Positions 8,958-17,350 of a DNA stretch of 64,000 bases are shown here, piece after piece. The first letter of the stretch is position 1. Every line of letters starts with the position of its first letter. The position numbers and the translations under genes were made by a program. This DNA is from JBHBQE01 sp041776485. GTDB taxonomy: Bacteria > Bacillota > Clostridia > Lachnospirales > Lachnospiraceae. The stretch is taken from assembly GCA_041776485.1 (NCBI GenBank), contig JBHBQE010000004.1, positions 62,001 to 126,000 of the forward strand, written 5' to 3'. The notes beneath the pieces were generated by a model, which was not told the DNA's origin, ran no database searches, and was given only the letters and a program-made list of their open reading frames with translations.

Positions 8958-10960
8958 TTGCTTTTCCTTTGCTTTATCTCCAAGCTTTTATACAGTCTTT
9001 GTGAGCTCTTAAATTTTTCTATATTATTTATATCCAAAAAATGATACCCCCTCTCCTCCATTTTCCCTTTAAGAAAATTTATTCTCTCCGCATATTGAGC
9101 GTTTTCTATTAAATTTTCCTCCCAATTATCTTTAGTGTTATATATTTCCATACCATTTCCAAGCCTAATATATCTGTCATATACGCTCATTATTCCGGAA
9201 AATGATAGTCCTGTAAGCTCCGTATTATTTTTAATTAAAATATCTATATATTGAGAGTTATATATATCTATTTGGTATAAATAAATATAGTCTGAAAAAA
9301 TCTCCCAATCCTCTACCCCCCCCGGATCAATTAAAGACCTTATCAGGTTTATAAAATTTTCAAAAGTAAATAATCGCTCCTCTGTTCTTCCCTCTATTCC
9401 TTCTCCACTAACAATCATACCTGCATGGAGATAGTCCATAGAAAAGCTAAACACATCTCTTCTCATCGAAAATCCATGATCGCTCATAAGCAATTTTATG
9501 GATTTGTCCGGCAGTAAATCATAGAAATACCTTATCTGACAGTCTATATACTTATAATTTACCTTCATCCGCTCTATAAAGCTATCTTCTATATCATCAA
9601 TCTCTCCTATCGACCATTTTATATATTCATCATTTATTTTTTCATTTTTTCTGGCAAGCCATGGTGAAGCAAATGGGTCATGAGTTTCCGTACCTGTATG
9701 TACCAATAAAAATAATGTCTCTTTAGCGTTAATCAAAACATTCAAGGTTGCCCAATACATATCCGTAACGGAGGTATAAAAAACATTTGCCAATGAAAAC
9801 GTATTATAATTTAATTTTTCCATAGGAATACTTTCCTGACCGCTTTTTGTAATTCTAATTGGTACAATCCCATTCTTTAGCAAATAATTTTCCAAAGCAT
9901 ATTTTCTTTTATGCTTTGAAATATCCTCATACCTTTGATACTCCTCCTGTTGATCTAAACATCTGGCATATACAGATCTGGTCACCGGCCCCGGAGTATA
10001 TACATTTCTAAATAGCACACCTGAGTCAGCAATCCTTTTTAAATTTGGCATATCCTTTATACGATCAAATAAAAGTGCGTCCTGCCACAGCCACAATATG
10101 TCTTTTGTGCCTTTCTTAGACAAGGTATCTTTTATTTCTGAGAGTAAGCATTTTAATTCCATCTTTAGAGACTTTAAAGTCTCCCAATTATTGTATTTCC
10201 TGTCAATATATTCATCTATCAATAAAAACGCCGATACAAAATCTCTTATATCTAAATATTTACTAATTAAATCAAAAATTAACTTTTCTCTCGATTCGTT
10301 TATACAGTTTGAACTGCCATACCTTGCCTTATGTCCATTAGGCTTAACCCTTGCTTTATCATAAATACCTTTATCCGGATCAGCAACTGCTCTTTCAAGG
10401 TAATCAACATATCTAGAATAATACCCCTCTGCATTCAATTTTCCATTACGCGAATCATCCAATTCCTTCAGAAGTACATTATCCTCTATAATATCATGAT
10501 AAGGCTCATCAAAAAATCTCCAAAAAGGACATTCAATTGACAGCCCTCTTTTCTCTAACATATCATGAATATCGTATATCTTTTCTTTATCTATACCTTT
10601 TGCCTTTAACTCGCTTTTGATTTCCTCCCTGTAATCAAAATTTGCAACAATAAATAAGTCTATGGTTTTATAATCAATATCTTCCTCTTTAACCACAGGT
10701 ATTCCATAATCCATGAGCCTTTCTCTTACAGCTTCCAATTCATTATCTATAATAAACTGCGGCATAAAAACATTCCCAAAACTCTCCAAAAATTCCAAGG
10801 CGAATGCGCCTCCACCCCGAAACGCACATATCTTACCCAAGGCAGCTATCTTAGAAAATTCTTCTCTGATAGCCTCATAAATTTGAATACGCTTATAAAG
10901 CTTTCCTTTAGGAATATTATATTTAGTTAAAATATTATTTAATTTTTTATTAATATCCAA
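8954..10960 (-). CDS. Second soluble sulfatase-fold protein with N-terminal Rossmann domain
   Basis: 668 residues from a TTG start, supported by AAGGAG eight bases upstream. Residues 35-130 are a Rossmann-like domain (ICAFRGGGAFAL, then QFIIDNE). Residues 290-560 are an alkaline-phosphatase/sulfatase fold: LWLWQDALL, a candidate nucleophile in TPGPVTRSV, HTGTETHDPF, and the metal motif LMSDHG. It is a paralogue of the protein at 4512-6356, with the same order of domains and similar C-terminal INFLKG/IEYLRS blocks. No signal peptide is seen. A G8 tract at codons about 546-548 falls near the end of the catalytic fold, so a slip would remove the last 120 residues. Confidence 0.7.
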   Translation of the reverse strand: MDINKKLNNILTKYNIPKGKLYKRIQIYEAIREEFSKIAALGKICAFRGGGAFALEFLESFGNVFMPQFIIDNELEAVRERLMDYGIPVVKEEDIDYKTIDLFIVANFDYREEIKSELKAKGIDKEKIYDIHDMLEKRGLSIECPFWRFFDEPYHDIIEDNVLLKELDDSRNGKLNAEGYYSRYVDYLERAVADPDKGIYDKARVKPNGHKARYGSSNCINESREKLIFDLISKYLDIRDFVSAFLLIDEYIDRKYNNWETLKSLKMELKCLLSEIKDTLSKKGTKDILWLWQDALLFDRIKDMPNLKRIADSGVLFRNVYTPGPVTRSVYARCLDQQEEYQRYEDISKHKRKYALENYLLKNGIVPIRITKSGQESIPMEKLNYNTFSLANVFYTSVTDMYWATLNVLINAKETLFLLVHTGTETHDPFASPWLARKNEKINDEYIKWSIGEIDDIEDSFIERMKVNYKYIDCQIRYFYDLLPDKSIKLLMSDHGFSMRRDVFSFSMDYLHAGMIVSGEGIEGRTEERLFTFENFINLIRSLIDPGGVEDWEIFSDYIYLYQIDIYNSQYIDILIKNNTELTGLSFSGIMSVYDRYIRLGNGMEIYNTKDNWEENLIENAQYAERINFLKGKMEERGYHFLDINNIEKFKSSQRLYKSLEIKQRKSK
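9316..9323. repeat. C8/G8 homopolymer tract in coding sequence
   Basis: Eight Cs (G8 in the coding sense) encode part of DPGGVEDW in the sulfatase-fold protein at 8954-10960. The frame is open as sequenced. Confidence 0.9.
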
Positions 10961-10965
10961 ACTTA

Positions 10966-11430
10966 TTACTCCTTACGTTTTTTATATTCTAAAACAAGCT
11001 TTTTTATATCATCTATTTCTGTTTTATCCAATATGGGATAAGGCTCGCTTTCTCCATTACTATTATACAGGCCCTCCTGTATTAAATCCTTCATGGCGGT
11101 AATCTTTTCTAAATCACACAAAGGCTCCTTTATATTATTGTAATCTCTTTTAAGCAGCAGTCTAATAGCCTCCTCCTTGGTGTATACATTCCTAAATCCT
11201 TTCTCCTTAAAGTTTGCAATAATTGTCTTGGGATTTTTAATCGCAACTATTATATTTGTATCCAAATCCATATCAAGCACAGCCTCATAGCTTATGCAGA
11301 TTATATTGTCTATAACATAACCCTGTTTATCTTTGTTATTATCTCCAAACAAATCTATTTCAAATCCATATTCCCGTAATTTAAAATATGTAAACAGTCC
11401 ATACTCTCCCGCCCCATAAATAACAGTCAT
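10966..11430 (-). CDS. Stand-alone Rossmann-like domain protein
   Basis: 154 residues from ATG 11430, chosen over GTG 11436 because AGGGGG lies at a proper distance only from the ATG. Residues 3-100 are the cluster Rossmann-like domain on its own (VIYGAGEYG, then IDLFGDNN), followed by a charged helical tail. The same fold is fused to methyltransferases, glycosyltransferases, sulfatase-fold and radical SAM proteins in this cluster, and it resembles the N-terminal sugar-nucleotide-binding part of PglD-type acyltransferases. There is no catalytic domain. It could serve as a free binding or scaffold subunit. Its stop is five bases before the TTG start of the next gene. Confidence 0.65.
   Translation of the reverse strand: MTVIYGAGEYGLFTYFKLREYGFEIDLFGDNNKDKQGYVIDNIICISYEAVLDMDLDTNIIVAIKNPKTIIANFKEKGFRNVYTKEEAIRLLLKRDYNNIKEPLCDLEKITAMKDLIQEGLYNSNGESEPYPILDKTEIDDIKKLVLEYKKRKE
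10969..10974 (-). promoter_or_regulatory. Ribosome-binding site fixing a TTG start
   Basis: AAGGAG on the minus strand lies eight bases before TTG 10960. No ATG follows at a suitable distance, so the sulfatase-fold gene at 8954 very likely starts with TTG. Confidence 0.6.
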
Positions 11431-11445
11431 GCTCACCCCCTCTAT

Positions 11446-12645
11446 TTACTCCTTGCCAAGCAACCAGTCTATGGCATTGATACAAACTATCCCGTCATAT
11501 ATTATCCTCGGATCCTCATCCAATGTGAGTATATATTTGGGATAGTGATCCTTGATTGCCAATAAGGGCTTTAGCTCTCTTTCAAGAGTTCTTTCCTCCC
11601 TCACAGTAAGAGTTACTTGAAAATATGCTATTTTATCATTTTGGGCAATAAAATCCACCTCTAAATTATCTATTTTCCCAACATAAACTCTATATCCACG
11701 CCTTAACAATTCAAGATAAATTACATTTTCCAAAATATGCCCTAAATCTACATTCCTTCTACCCAAAAGCATAAGCCGCATACCCGGATCTACAATATAA
11801 TACTTTTCCAAGGTCTTTAAATATTGTTTCCCTCTAATATTAAAGCGCTTTGCTTTATAGATAATATAGCTTTCCCTTAAGGCTTCTAAGTATTTATCCA
11901 CAGTTTTAGTATCAATTTTTCTTCCATAACCAGTCATAACATCGGATATCTTTTTAGAAGAAACAGGACTTCCTATACTGTCAAAAATGAATCTAAGTAT
12001 ATCCTCCAGCATTTGCGTATCGGTAATTTTTTTCCTTGATACAATATCCTTTATTAGAATTGAATTATATATAGCTTCAATATAATCCCTGATTTCATCG
12101 TCTTGCCCCATAAGCTCCACTGTATATGGAAAGGAACTATTTTCAATATACTCCCTATATCGTATACTATCCTCTTTTTTCTCTGTACAGCTCTGAACAT
12201 ATTCTTTAAAGGAAAGGGGCAGCATTGCTATTTGTACATATCTTCCTGATATTAGAGTGGATATTTCACTTGACAACATATATGCATTAGAACCGGTAAT
12301 ATAAATGTCCACATTATCTTTAATGTACAAGCTATCTATTGCTTTGGGAAAATCAGGGACACACTGGATTTCATCCAGAAAAATATATACCTTCTTATCC
12401 TCTATTAATTGCTCCTTTATATAGGAATATAGCTTATGATAGTCCCTTAACTCTTCATAATCCAAATCCTCAAAATTTATAGAAATAATCTGTTCTTTAG
12501 CTACATTCTGCTTATATAACCATTGCCTAAATAGCTCCATCAGAGTAGACTTGCCACAACGCCTCACTCCTGTGATAACTTTTATTACTTTTTTATCCTT
12601 AAAGGCAATCAGTTTATTAAGGTATTCATCTCTCTGTATATACAT
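11446..12645 (-). CDS. AAA+ ATPase with DUF4143 domain
   Basis: 399 residues. The N-terminal AAA domain has the Walker A GVRRCGKST near residue 28, Walker B YIFLDEIQ and the sensor YITGSNA. The C-terminal DUF4143 domain has LENVIYLELLRRGY and VDFIAQ, the nuclease-like core of this family. ATG 12645 follows GGAGG. These proteins are common, horizontally mobile and of unclear function. It has its own promoter (12670-12698) flanked by two dyads. Nothing ties it to glycan synthesis, so it looks like an insertion between the radical SAM and Rossmann genes rather than a pathway member. Confidence 0.9.
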   Translation of the reverse strand: MYIQRDEYLNKLIAFKDKKVIKVITGVRRCGKSTLMELFRQWLYKQNVAKEQIISINFEDLDYEELRDYHKLYSYIKEQLIEDKKVYIFLDEIQCVPDFPKAIDSLYIKDNVDIYITGSNAYMLSSEISTLISGRYVQIAMLPLSFKEYVQSCTEKKEDSIRYREYIENSSFPYTVELMGQDDEIRDYIEAIYNSILIKDIVSRKKITDTQMLEDILRFIFDSIGSPVSSKKISDVMTGYGRKIDTKTVDKYLEALRESYIIYKAKRFNIRGKQYLKTLEKYYIVDPGMRLMLLGRRNVDLGHILENVIYLELLRRGYRVYVGKIDNLEVDFIAQNDKIAYFQVTLTVREERTLERELKPLLAIKDHYPKYILTLDEDPRIIYDGIVCINAIDWLLGKE

Positions 12646-12669
12646 AACTATACCTCCACATTTATCCTT

Positions 12670-12698
12670 ATAGTATAATGCGGCATATATTCTGTCAA
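12670..12698 (-). promoter_or_regulatory. Promoter of the AAA+ ATPase gene
   Basis: TTGACA (12698-12693), 17 bp, TACTAT (12675-12670) on the minus strand, upstream of ATG 12645. A perfect -35 adjoins the dyad at 12702-12723. Confidence 0.7.
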
Positions 12699-12701
12699 TA
12701 G

Positions 12702-12723
12702 TTTTGGGAATATATTCCCAAAA
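12702..12723. promoter_or_regulatory. Perfect 22-bp palindrome, probable operator
   Basis: A perfect palindrome with arms TTTTGGGAATA, three bases upstream of the -35 box of the ATPase gene. A related imperfect dyad lies about 40 bp further upstream, on the same helix face. Confidence 0.6.
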
Positions 12724-12740
12724 CTTTATAATTTTTTATA

Positions 12741-12763
12741 TTTTTAGGAATGTACTCCAAAAA
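12741..12763. promoter_or_regulatory. Imperfect dyad related to the 12702 palindrome
   Basis: Twenty-three bases with the core GGA-N6-TCC flanked by T and A runs, resembling the perfect palindrome downstream. The centres are about 39.5 bp apart. It ends just before the stop codon of the radical SAM gene at 12765. Confidence 0.5.
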
Positions 12764-12764
12764 T

Positions 12765-13892
12765 TTATATTTGTTCTGCCACTGGCACAAAATTATCGTT
12801 AACATACAGATAACCATAGCATTTCCTGCAAAGTGTAAGATAACCCTTTTTTTGATACATTAAATCAAATTTAATTGCATTTATTTTGCTGTCATGACTT
12901 TCTATATCTCTAAGCCTCAGACGATTATCTTTGTCTTCACTTATTATCCCTGCGTCCACTGCAAACATAGCATTTGCACATTGATATACATTGCCGTCCC
13001 TAAGCAGTCTGCAGGACATTTCGCAGGAATCATAAAACTCCGCCATTTCTTCATTGCTGTAACTTCCCTTATCCTCCTTAGTGTAACCAAAGTCAATCCA
13101 ACTGTTCACCCTGTCAACAGAATAGCTGATATTGTTATTTTCCAGCGTTAAAATAAGATTCTCTATTTTTTCAGACAAATTCGGCAGTCCATAGCTATAG
13201 TCACTTATTGATACATAAACATTAAGCTTTTTCATTGCACTAATTGTATCGGTATCAGGTATAACCGTTCCATTCGTAACAATTTTAGGTGATCTTAGCA
13301 TTTTATTCTTAAATTTTTCAAGATAAAGTATATATTCGGAAAGCTTTGGATAAATAAACGGCTCCCCCCCTATTATTCCCACATTACCCACATAATCATA
13401 TTTTTCAAAAAATAAATCCAAATCTCCTTTTAGCGCATTAATATCATAATGTCTTTTATTTTTTATATGAGGGGTAAGAATAGAACAATGTTTGCAATTT
13501 AATGTGCAAATCTGTGTCAATGACACTGATATGGAATTAAAAAACATTTTATTATTATATACAAACTCGTATAAGGACAGATAATATGAATAATATAAAT
13601 ACCTGTGTTCCTCATTTTTGTATTTTTCCCCCAGAAAGCTTTTTATCTCCCCATAATATCCATCAGATACAGCAATAACAATAATAGAGTTCTTCTCTAA
13701 AACAGATTCCGGTGACAAAATGCTTTTCCCCTTAAAATCTCTTCCCTGCTTACTTGTATCTTTATCAACAAACCCTAAAACCCTGTCTGTGGATATCCTT
13801 GTAAATACAAATTCCCCCAGCTCCCCGGCTCCGTATATATACACATTTTTTTGCTTTACAGCCTCTAACAGCTCATTAAAATCTGTTCTCAT
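12765..13892 (-). CDS. Radical SAM enzyme with N-terminal Rossmann domain (paralogue 1)
   Basis: 375 residues. Residues 10-105 are the cluster Rossmann-like domain (VYIYGAGELG, then GFVDKD). Residues 125-310 are a radical SAM barrel with the [4Fe-4S] motif CTLNCKHC and the SAM-binding GGEP. The C-terminus has C-x2-C (CRKCYGYL) and ends VPVAEQI, a reduced SPASM-like site. Two paralogues (25056-26222, 26256-27413) share all three parts. Radical SAM enzymes do difficult C-H or C-C chemistry; here the substrate may be a sugar nucleotide or a phosphonate. A G7 tract at the GGEP codons is partly forced by the motif. ATGA overlap joins it to the GT2 gene upstream. Confidence 0.75.
   Translation of the reverse strand: MRTDFNELLEAVKQKNVYIYGAGELGEFVFTRISTDRVLGFVDKDTSKQGRDFKGKSILSPESVLEKNSIIVIAVSDGYYGEIKSFLGEKYKNEEHRYLYYSYYLSLYEFVYNNKMFFNSISVSLTQICTLNCKHCSILTPHIKNKRHYDINALKGDLDLFFEKYDYVGNVGIIGGEPFIYPKLSEYILYLEKFKNKMLRSPKIVTNGTVIPDTDTISAMKKLNVYVSISDYSYGLPNLSEKIENLILTLENNNISYSVDRVNSWIDFGYTKEDKGSYSNEEMAEFYDSCEMSCRLLRDGNVYQCANAMFAVDAGIISEDKDNRLRLRDIESHDSKINAIKFDLMYQKKGYLTLCRKCYGYLYVNDNFVPVAEQI
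13364..13370. repeat. C7/G7 tract at the radical SAM GGEP motif
   Basis: Seven Cs (G7 in the coding sense) at codons about 174-176 of the radical SAM gene. The protein motif needs two glycines, so the tract may be only partly selected as a switch. Confidence 0.85.
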
Positions 13893-15007
13893 TCCATATT
13901 CCTTATGTCTTTAGTGTATTGTATATATGTGGTAAAATCTCTTATGCCTATATTCAATAAATTCTCCACAATCTCCGGCAGAACTCTTGCAGCAGTAGAT
14001 ATTATCACCTGATATTCCTTATGAATATACGCTAACTTTTCAAATGAAATAACCTCAATTCCTTCTACATTTTTCCCAACATTATTCTTATTGCCGTCTG
14101 CAAAATAAGCAATATTTTCCCTTCCAAAGTACTCCAAAGCCCTTTTCCCGAAATCACCGCACCCGTATAATATACCGGGTCTTTTATCTCTGGTGCATAA
14201 ATGCTCTGTCCATTCCATATGTTCAGGAAAATTATTACCATAGGCATGTCTTTTAAAATATGCCTTTTTATCTGGATTCTGCAATGTTAAATCAAAATAT
14301 AACTTATCTTTTTCTCTGTTTTCTGCGTGAGAAAACAGATATTCCATCCACTCCATCCTTAACATATACAATTCATAGTTCATCCTTTTGTGATTATTGC
14401 TTGTAAGGTTACTTGAATGGCTTCTATACTTATACAATGCCTTGTCTATATGATGTATTTCAAATTGCCTATCCATTCTGAGCCAATATTCATAATCCTG
14501 TAACAGGGGATATTTGTCCGTATATTCCCCCACCGTTTCACCGGCAGTCCTTGAATACATAAAGCAGCCCCCTATTGCACTGTTAAGATACAAATCCTTA
14601 GCCTCAAGCCTGACCTCATTTAATTTCTCATTGTTTTCGCCAATAATCTCCATATCTGCAAAAACAAAATGTCTGTCATTTTCTGACAGATATTTGTACA
14701 TTTCATCAAGTGCACTTTTTGCATATAAATTATCATCACTTGTCCATGTAAAATATTCCCCGCAAGCCTTATCAAAACCATTATTTAAGCTCTTTGCCAC
14801 CCCCAGATTCACGGGATTATTGTATATCCTTATTCTGCTGTCCATTTTGGCATATTTCTCCATAATGTATAAAGAATTATCCTTTGAGCAGTCATTTACC
14901 ATAATAAGTTCGAAATCCTTAAAGGACTGTTTCAAAATGCTTTCTATGGATAAAGCTAAATATTTTTCCCCATTAAATACCGGCATTACTATACTTATTT
15001 TTGGCAT
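13889..15007 (-). CDS. GT2 glycosyltransferase with C-terminal Rossmann domain
   Basis: 372 residues. Residues 3-225 are a GT-A family 2 enzyme (KISIVMPVFNGEKY, VNDCSKDNS, and TSDDN at the metal site). Residues 270-370 are the cluster Rossmann-like domain (GILYGCGDFG, then YFADGNKNN). The fold transfers a sugar from an NDP donor. The last 35 bases of the upstream GT2 gene overlap its start. No membrane helix is seen, so it works on a cytosolic or membrane-surface acceptor. Confidence 0.8.
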   Translation of the reverse strand: MPKISIVMPVFNGEKYLALSIESILKQSFKDFELIMVNDCSKDNSLYIMEKYAKMDSRIRIYNNPVNLGVAKSLNNGFDKACGEYFTWTSDDNLYAKSALDEMYKYLSENDRHFVFADMEIIGENNEKLNEVRLEAKDLYLNSAIGGCFMYSRTAGETVGEYTDKYPLLQDYEYWLRMDRQFEIHHIDKALYKYRSHSSNLTSNNHKRMNYELYMLRMEWMEYLFSHAENREKDKLYFDLTLQNPDKKAYFKRHAYGNNFPEHMEWTEHLCTRDKRPGILYGCGDFGKRALEYFGRENIAYFADGNKNNVGKNVEGIEVISFEKLAYIHKEYQVIISTAARVLPEIVENLLNIGIRDFTTYIQYTKDIRNME

Positions 15008-16217
15008 TACAAACCTCTCTGCTAAACAGCTTCCTCTCTACCATATCCCCTGCTCTGTCTATATATTCATTCTTTACCCATAATATTTTTTCCTCAGTAA
15101 CACCCATATCAATTAAATCCCTTTTTATACTTTGTACTGTCGCATGGGAAAGTACTGAAATAATAATATAATCAAAGCTCCTTTTCTGAATTGTTCTCGG
15201 ATCAGATATTGGTAAGTTTTGACCTAAATTCTTATAGTTTTTATCCACCCAGGCTATAAGCTTTAATCCCTTTCTATCAATATACCTTTTATAGTTTATT
15301 CCCACCATGCCAGCTCCATACAGGATTATTCCTGTCTCACTGTTAATGCCACCTCCAAAAGGCACGAATGCGTCTATACCATTGTCAAAAATTTCTATAC
15401 CCTTTGACAGCAGTAAATACAGCACAAAATAGTCAAGCTGTTTTTTTATGTTATCCTGAGCTTTAGCAATGCTAAGCCGACCAAGCCAATCATTATAGCA
15501 AGCTCTTAAAACCCCTTTTATATCTGTCCTGCTTTTTCTTTTGGTAGAACCCTCTCTGATTCTATAGTGGTATAGACAATCAGATATAACCGCAATAGAT
15601 CTGGAGCTTAGCACACACGGCATTACGCACATTACATCGTCTCCAATATTATTGCTTCTATCCTCCATAGTTTGGTACTTATATATTACTTCTCTTTTAA
15701 ATAGCTTTGTTACAAGATAAGGGAATATGCCATGAGAAAAAAATTTGCCTGAATAAAGGCAGATAGAGCCTACATTATTGTCAAAGCCTTCACCTCTGTA
15801 AACCCCGGTACCTACGGCAGGCAATCTGCTCACATGGGAATTTTCCGTAGAATCTATTATTCCTGATTCAACAATATCCACATTATATTTTATCATGGCA
15901 CACAGAAGCTTCTCATACATATCAGGCTCAATCCAATCGTCTGCGTCTACATAACCTATAAATCTGCCACTTGCAATATTAATCCCAGCTTTTCTGGCAG
16001 AATCCTGCCCGCCATTTTCCTTATGTATTACCTTGATTCTTCTATCTTTCTTTTTATATTCATCACAAATCTCGGGACAGCTGTCTAAAGAGCCGTCATT
16101 GACCAATATTATTTCCAGATTTTTGTAGGTTTGATTTAAAATACTGTCTATACACCTATGAATATACTTTTCTACTCCATAAACAGGAACTATAACGCTT
16201 ATTAAGTCTTCCATCAT
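14973..16217 (-). CDS. GT2 glycosyltransferase with C-terminal Rossmann domain
   Basis: 414 residues. Residues 5-240 are GT-A family 2 (SVIVPVYGVEKYI, VNDGSLDSC, and DADDW at the metal site), a common EpsJ/CpsJ-like form. Residues 290-390 are the cluster Rossmann-like domain (IILYGAGMVG, then AWVDKN). It has the same domain order as the 13889-15007 gene but differs in sequence, so the pair probably adds two different residues. Its 3' end overlaps the next gene by 35 bases, an unusually long overlap for the cluster. Confidence 0.8.
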   Translation of the reverse strand: MMEDLISVIVPVYGVEKYIHRCIDSILNQTYKNLEIILVNDGSLDSCPEICDEYKKKDRRIKVIHKENGGQDSARKAGINIASGRFIGYVDADDWIEPDMYEKLLCAMIKYNVDIVESGIIDSTENSHVSRLPAVGTGVYRGEGFDNNVGSICLYSGKFFSHGIFPYLVTKLFKREVIYKYQTMEDRSNNIGDDVMCVMPCVLSSRSIAVISDCLYHYRIREGSTKRKSRTDIKGVLRACYNDWLGRLSIAKAQDNIKKQLDYFVLYLLLSKGIEIFDNGIDAFVPFGGGINSETGIILYGAGMVGINYKRYIDRKGLKLIAWVDKNYKNLGQNLPISDPRTIQKRSFDYIIISVLSHATVQSIKRDLIDMGVTEEKILWVKNEYIDRAGDMVERKLFSREVCNAKNKYSNAGI

Positions 16218-16225
16218 ACATCCAA

Positions 16226-17350
16226 CTATCTTTTTCTAAGATAAATTGAACCTCCACCCCCCCTCAGCCTGTTTTCAGGAAAAATTAAATTTTCATTATA
16301 CATATCACTAAAAAAGAGTATTTCATATTTGGGGTTATCCATTAAAAGCGCCCTCAATATATATGCCTCATTGTAATATACTCCCTCCTCCAACCATTTT
16401 GGAGGATAGGCAAAGCCTTTTAATATATCATGAATATGAATTATCACTCCTGAATTAAGCCCGGGAAGAATTTGAAAATATTCATACAAAACATCCCCAC
16501 CTTCTTTTACAATATGAGAAGAATCAATAAATAATATATCATCCTCATTTAATTCTTTAAAAAAATTAATATCTATATTTTGTACAAATTCCTGTTTTAC
16601 AAATAGATTTTTTTCGTTATCCCTTATGTTGCCGTATAATCTGTCAGGATAGGGTTCAATAGAATTTATTTGTATATTATAGTTATATTTTTCATTTATA
16701 TCTAAAGCCAAGCATGTAGAAAATCCACTTCCAATCTCAATAATCCTTTTAGGTCTATATAGCTTAATAACTGAAAAGTACACAAAGGCGTCTACATAAT
16801 TATAATAGCCATTATCCGCTTTATACCTGATATCGTGCCTTAGAAATTCTTTAAATTCCTCCTTATTATCAAGGATTTTTTTTAAAAACTCTTCCTGATA
16901 TTCCAAATTAAAATCAATATCCAGCACACTCTCATTTGTAGTATCTTTATAGCTTAAAAGCTCCTCTCTCGAGTGATAGGGAGACTCATAGTGATTAAAA
17001 GGAAAACATTTAAGCTTATGATTATCCGGGATAAAGTACTTAATAATATGCACAAACATATTATTCACAACAGTATCAAAGTAATTCTCACATTTTTCCC
17101 ATTCCAATTTAGGAACCACTGTAGGTGTAATTATACAAACAACATCTTTGTCAATGCTTAGAAGTTCATCAAAAGAAATTGTGATAAAATCGCCTATTCT
17201 TTTACCTGCAACTTTATCTGAAACAGCAATTATATCAATGCTTTCTTCTGATAAGACAGAAATTGCCAGTTCACCCTCGGCACCAGCGCCATATAATGCC
17301 ACCCCATTGCTTTTCATCTTCTGATACAGAGTAAAATAGTAATCTATCAT
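16226..17350 (-). CDS. Rossmann-like domain + class I SAM methyltransferase (paralogue of 441-1583)
   Basis: About 374 residues from ATG 17350, which overlaps the previous stop (TGATG); an adjacent GTG at 17353 is the alternative. Residues 10-105 are the Rossmann-like domain (GVALYGAGAEG). Residues 190-345 are the methyltransferase (IIEIGSGFST, LFIDSSH, IHIHDIL). The ends of the two paralogues are alike, including an RGGGGSIYLRKR tail here. A G7 tract at codons about 362-365 could change only the last ten residues, so a slip there may tune rather than abolish activity. Confidence 0.75.
   Translation of the reverse strand: MIDYYFTLYQKMKSNGVALYGAGAEGELAISVLSEESIDIIAVSDKVAGKRIGDFITISFDELLSIDKDVVCIITPTVVPKLEWEKCENYFDTVVNNMFVHIIKYFIPDNHKLKCFPFNHYESPYHSREELLSYKDTTNESVLDIDFNLEYQEEFLKKILDNKEEFKEFLRHDIRYKADNGYYNYVDAFVYFSVIKLYRPKRIIEIGSGFSTCLALDINEKYNYNIQINSIEPYPDRLYGNIRDNEKNLFVKQEFVQNIDINFFKELNEDDILFIDSSHIVKEGGDVLYEYFQILPGLNSGVIIHIHDILKGFAYPPKWLEEGVYYNEAYILRALLMDNPKYEILFFSDMYNENLIFPENRLRGGGGSIYLRKR
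16257..16263. repeat. C7/G7 homopolymer tract near a gene end
   Basis: Seven Cs (G7 in the coding sense) encode part of LRGGGGS, about ten codons before the stop of the methyltransferase at 16226-17350. Confidence 0.85.

Noticed and set aside
11446..12645. AAA+ ATPase as part of the glycan pathway
   Set aside because: Its own promoter and dyads, and its mobile family, suggest an independent insertion.
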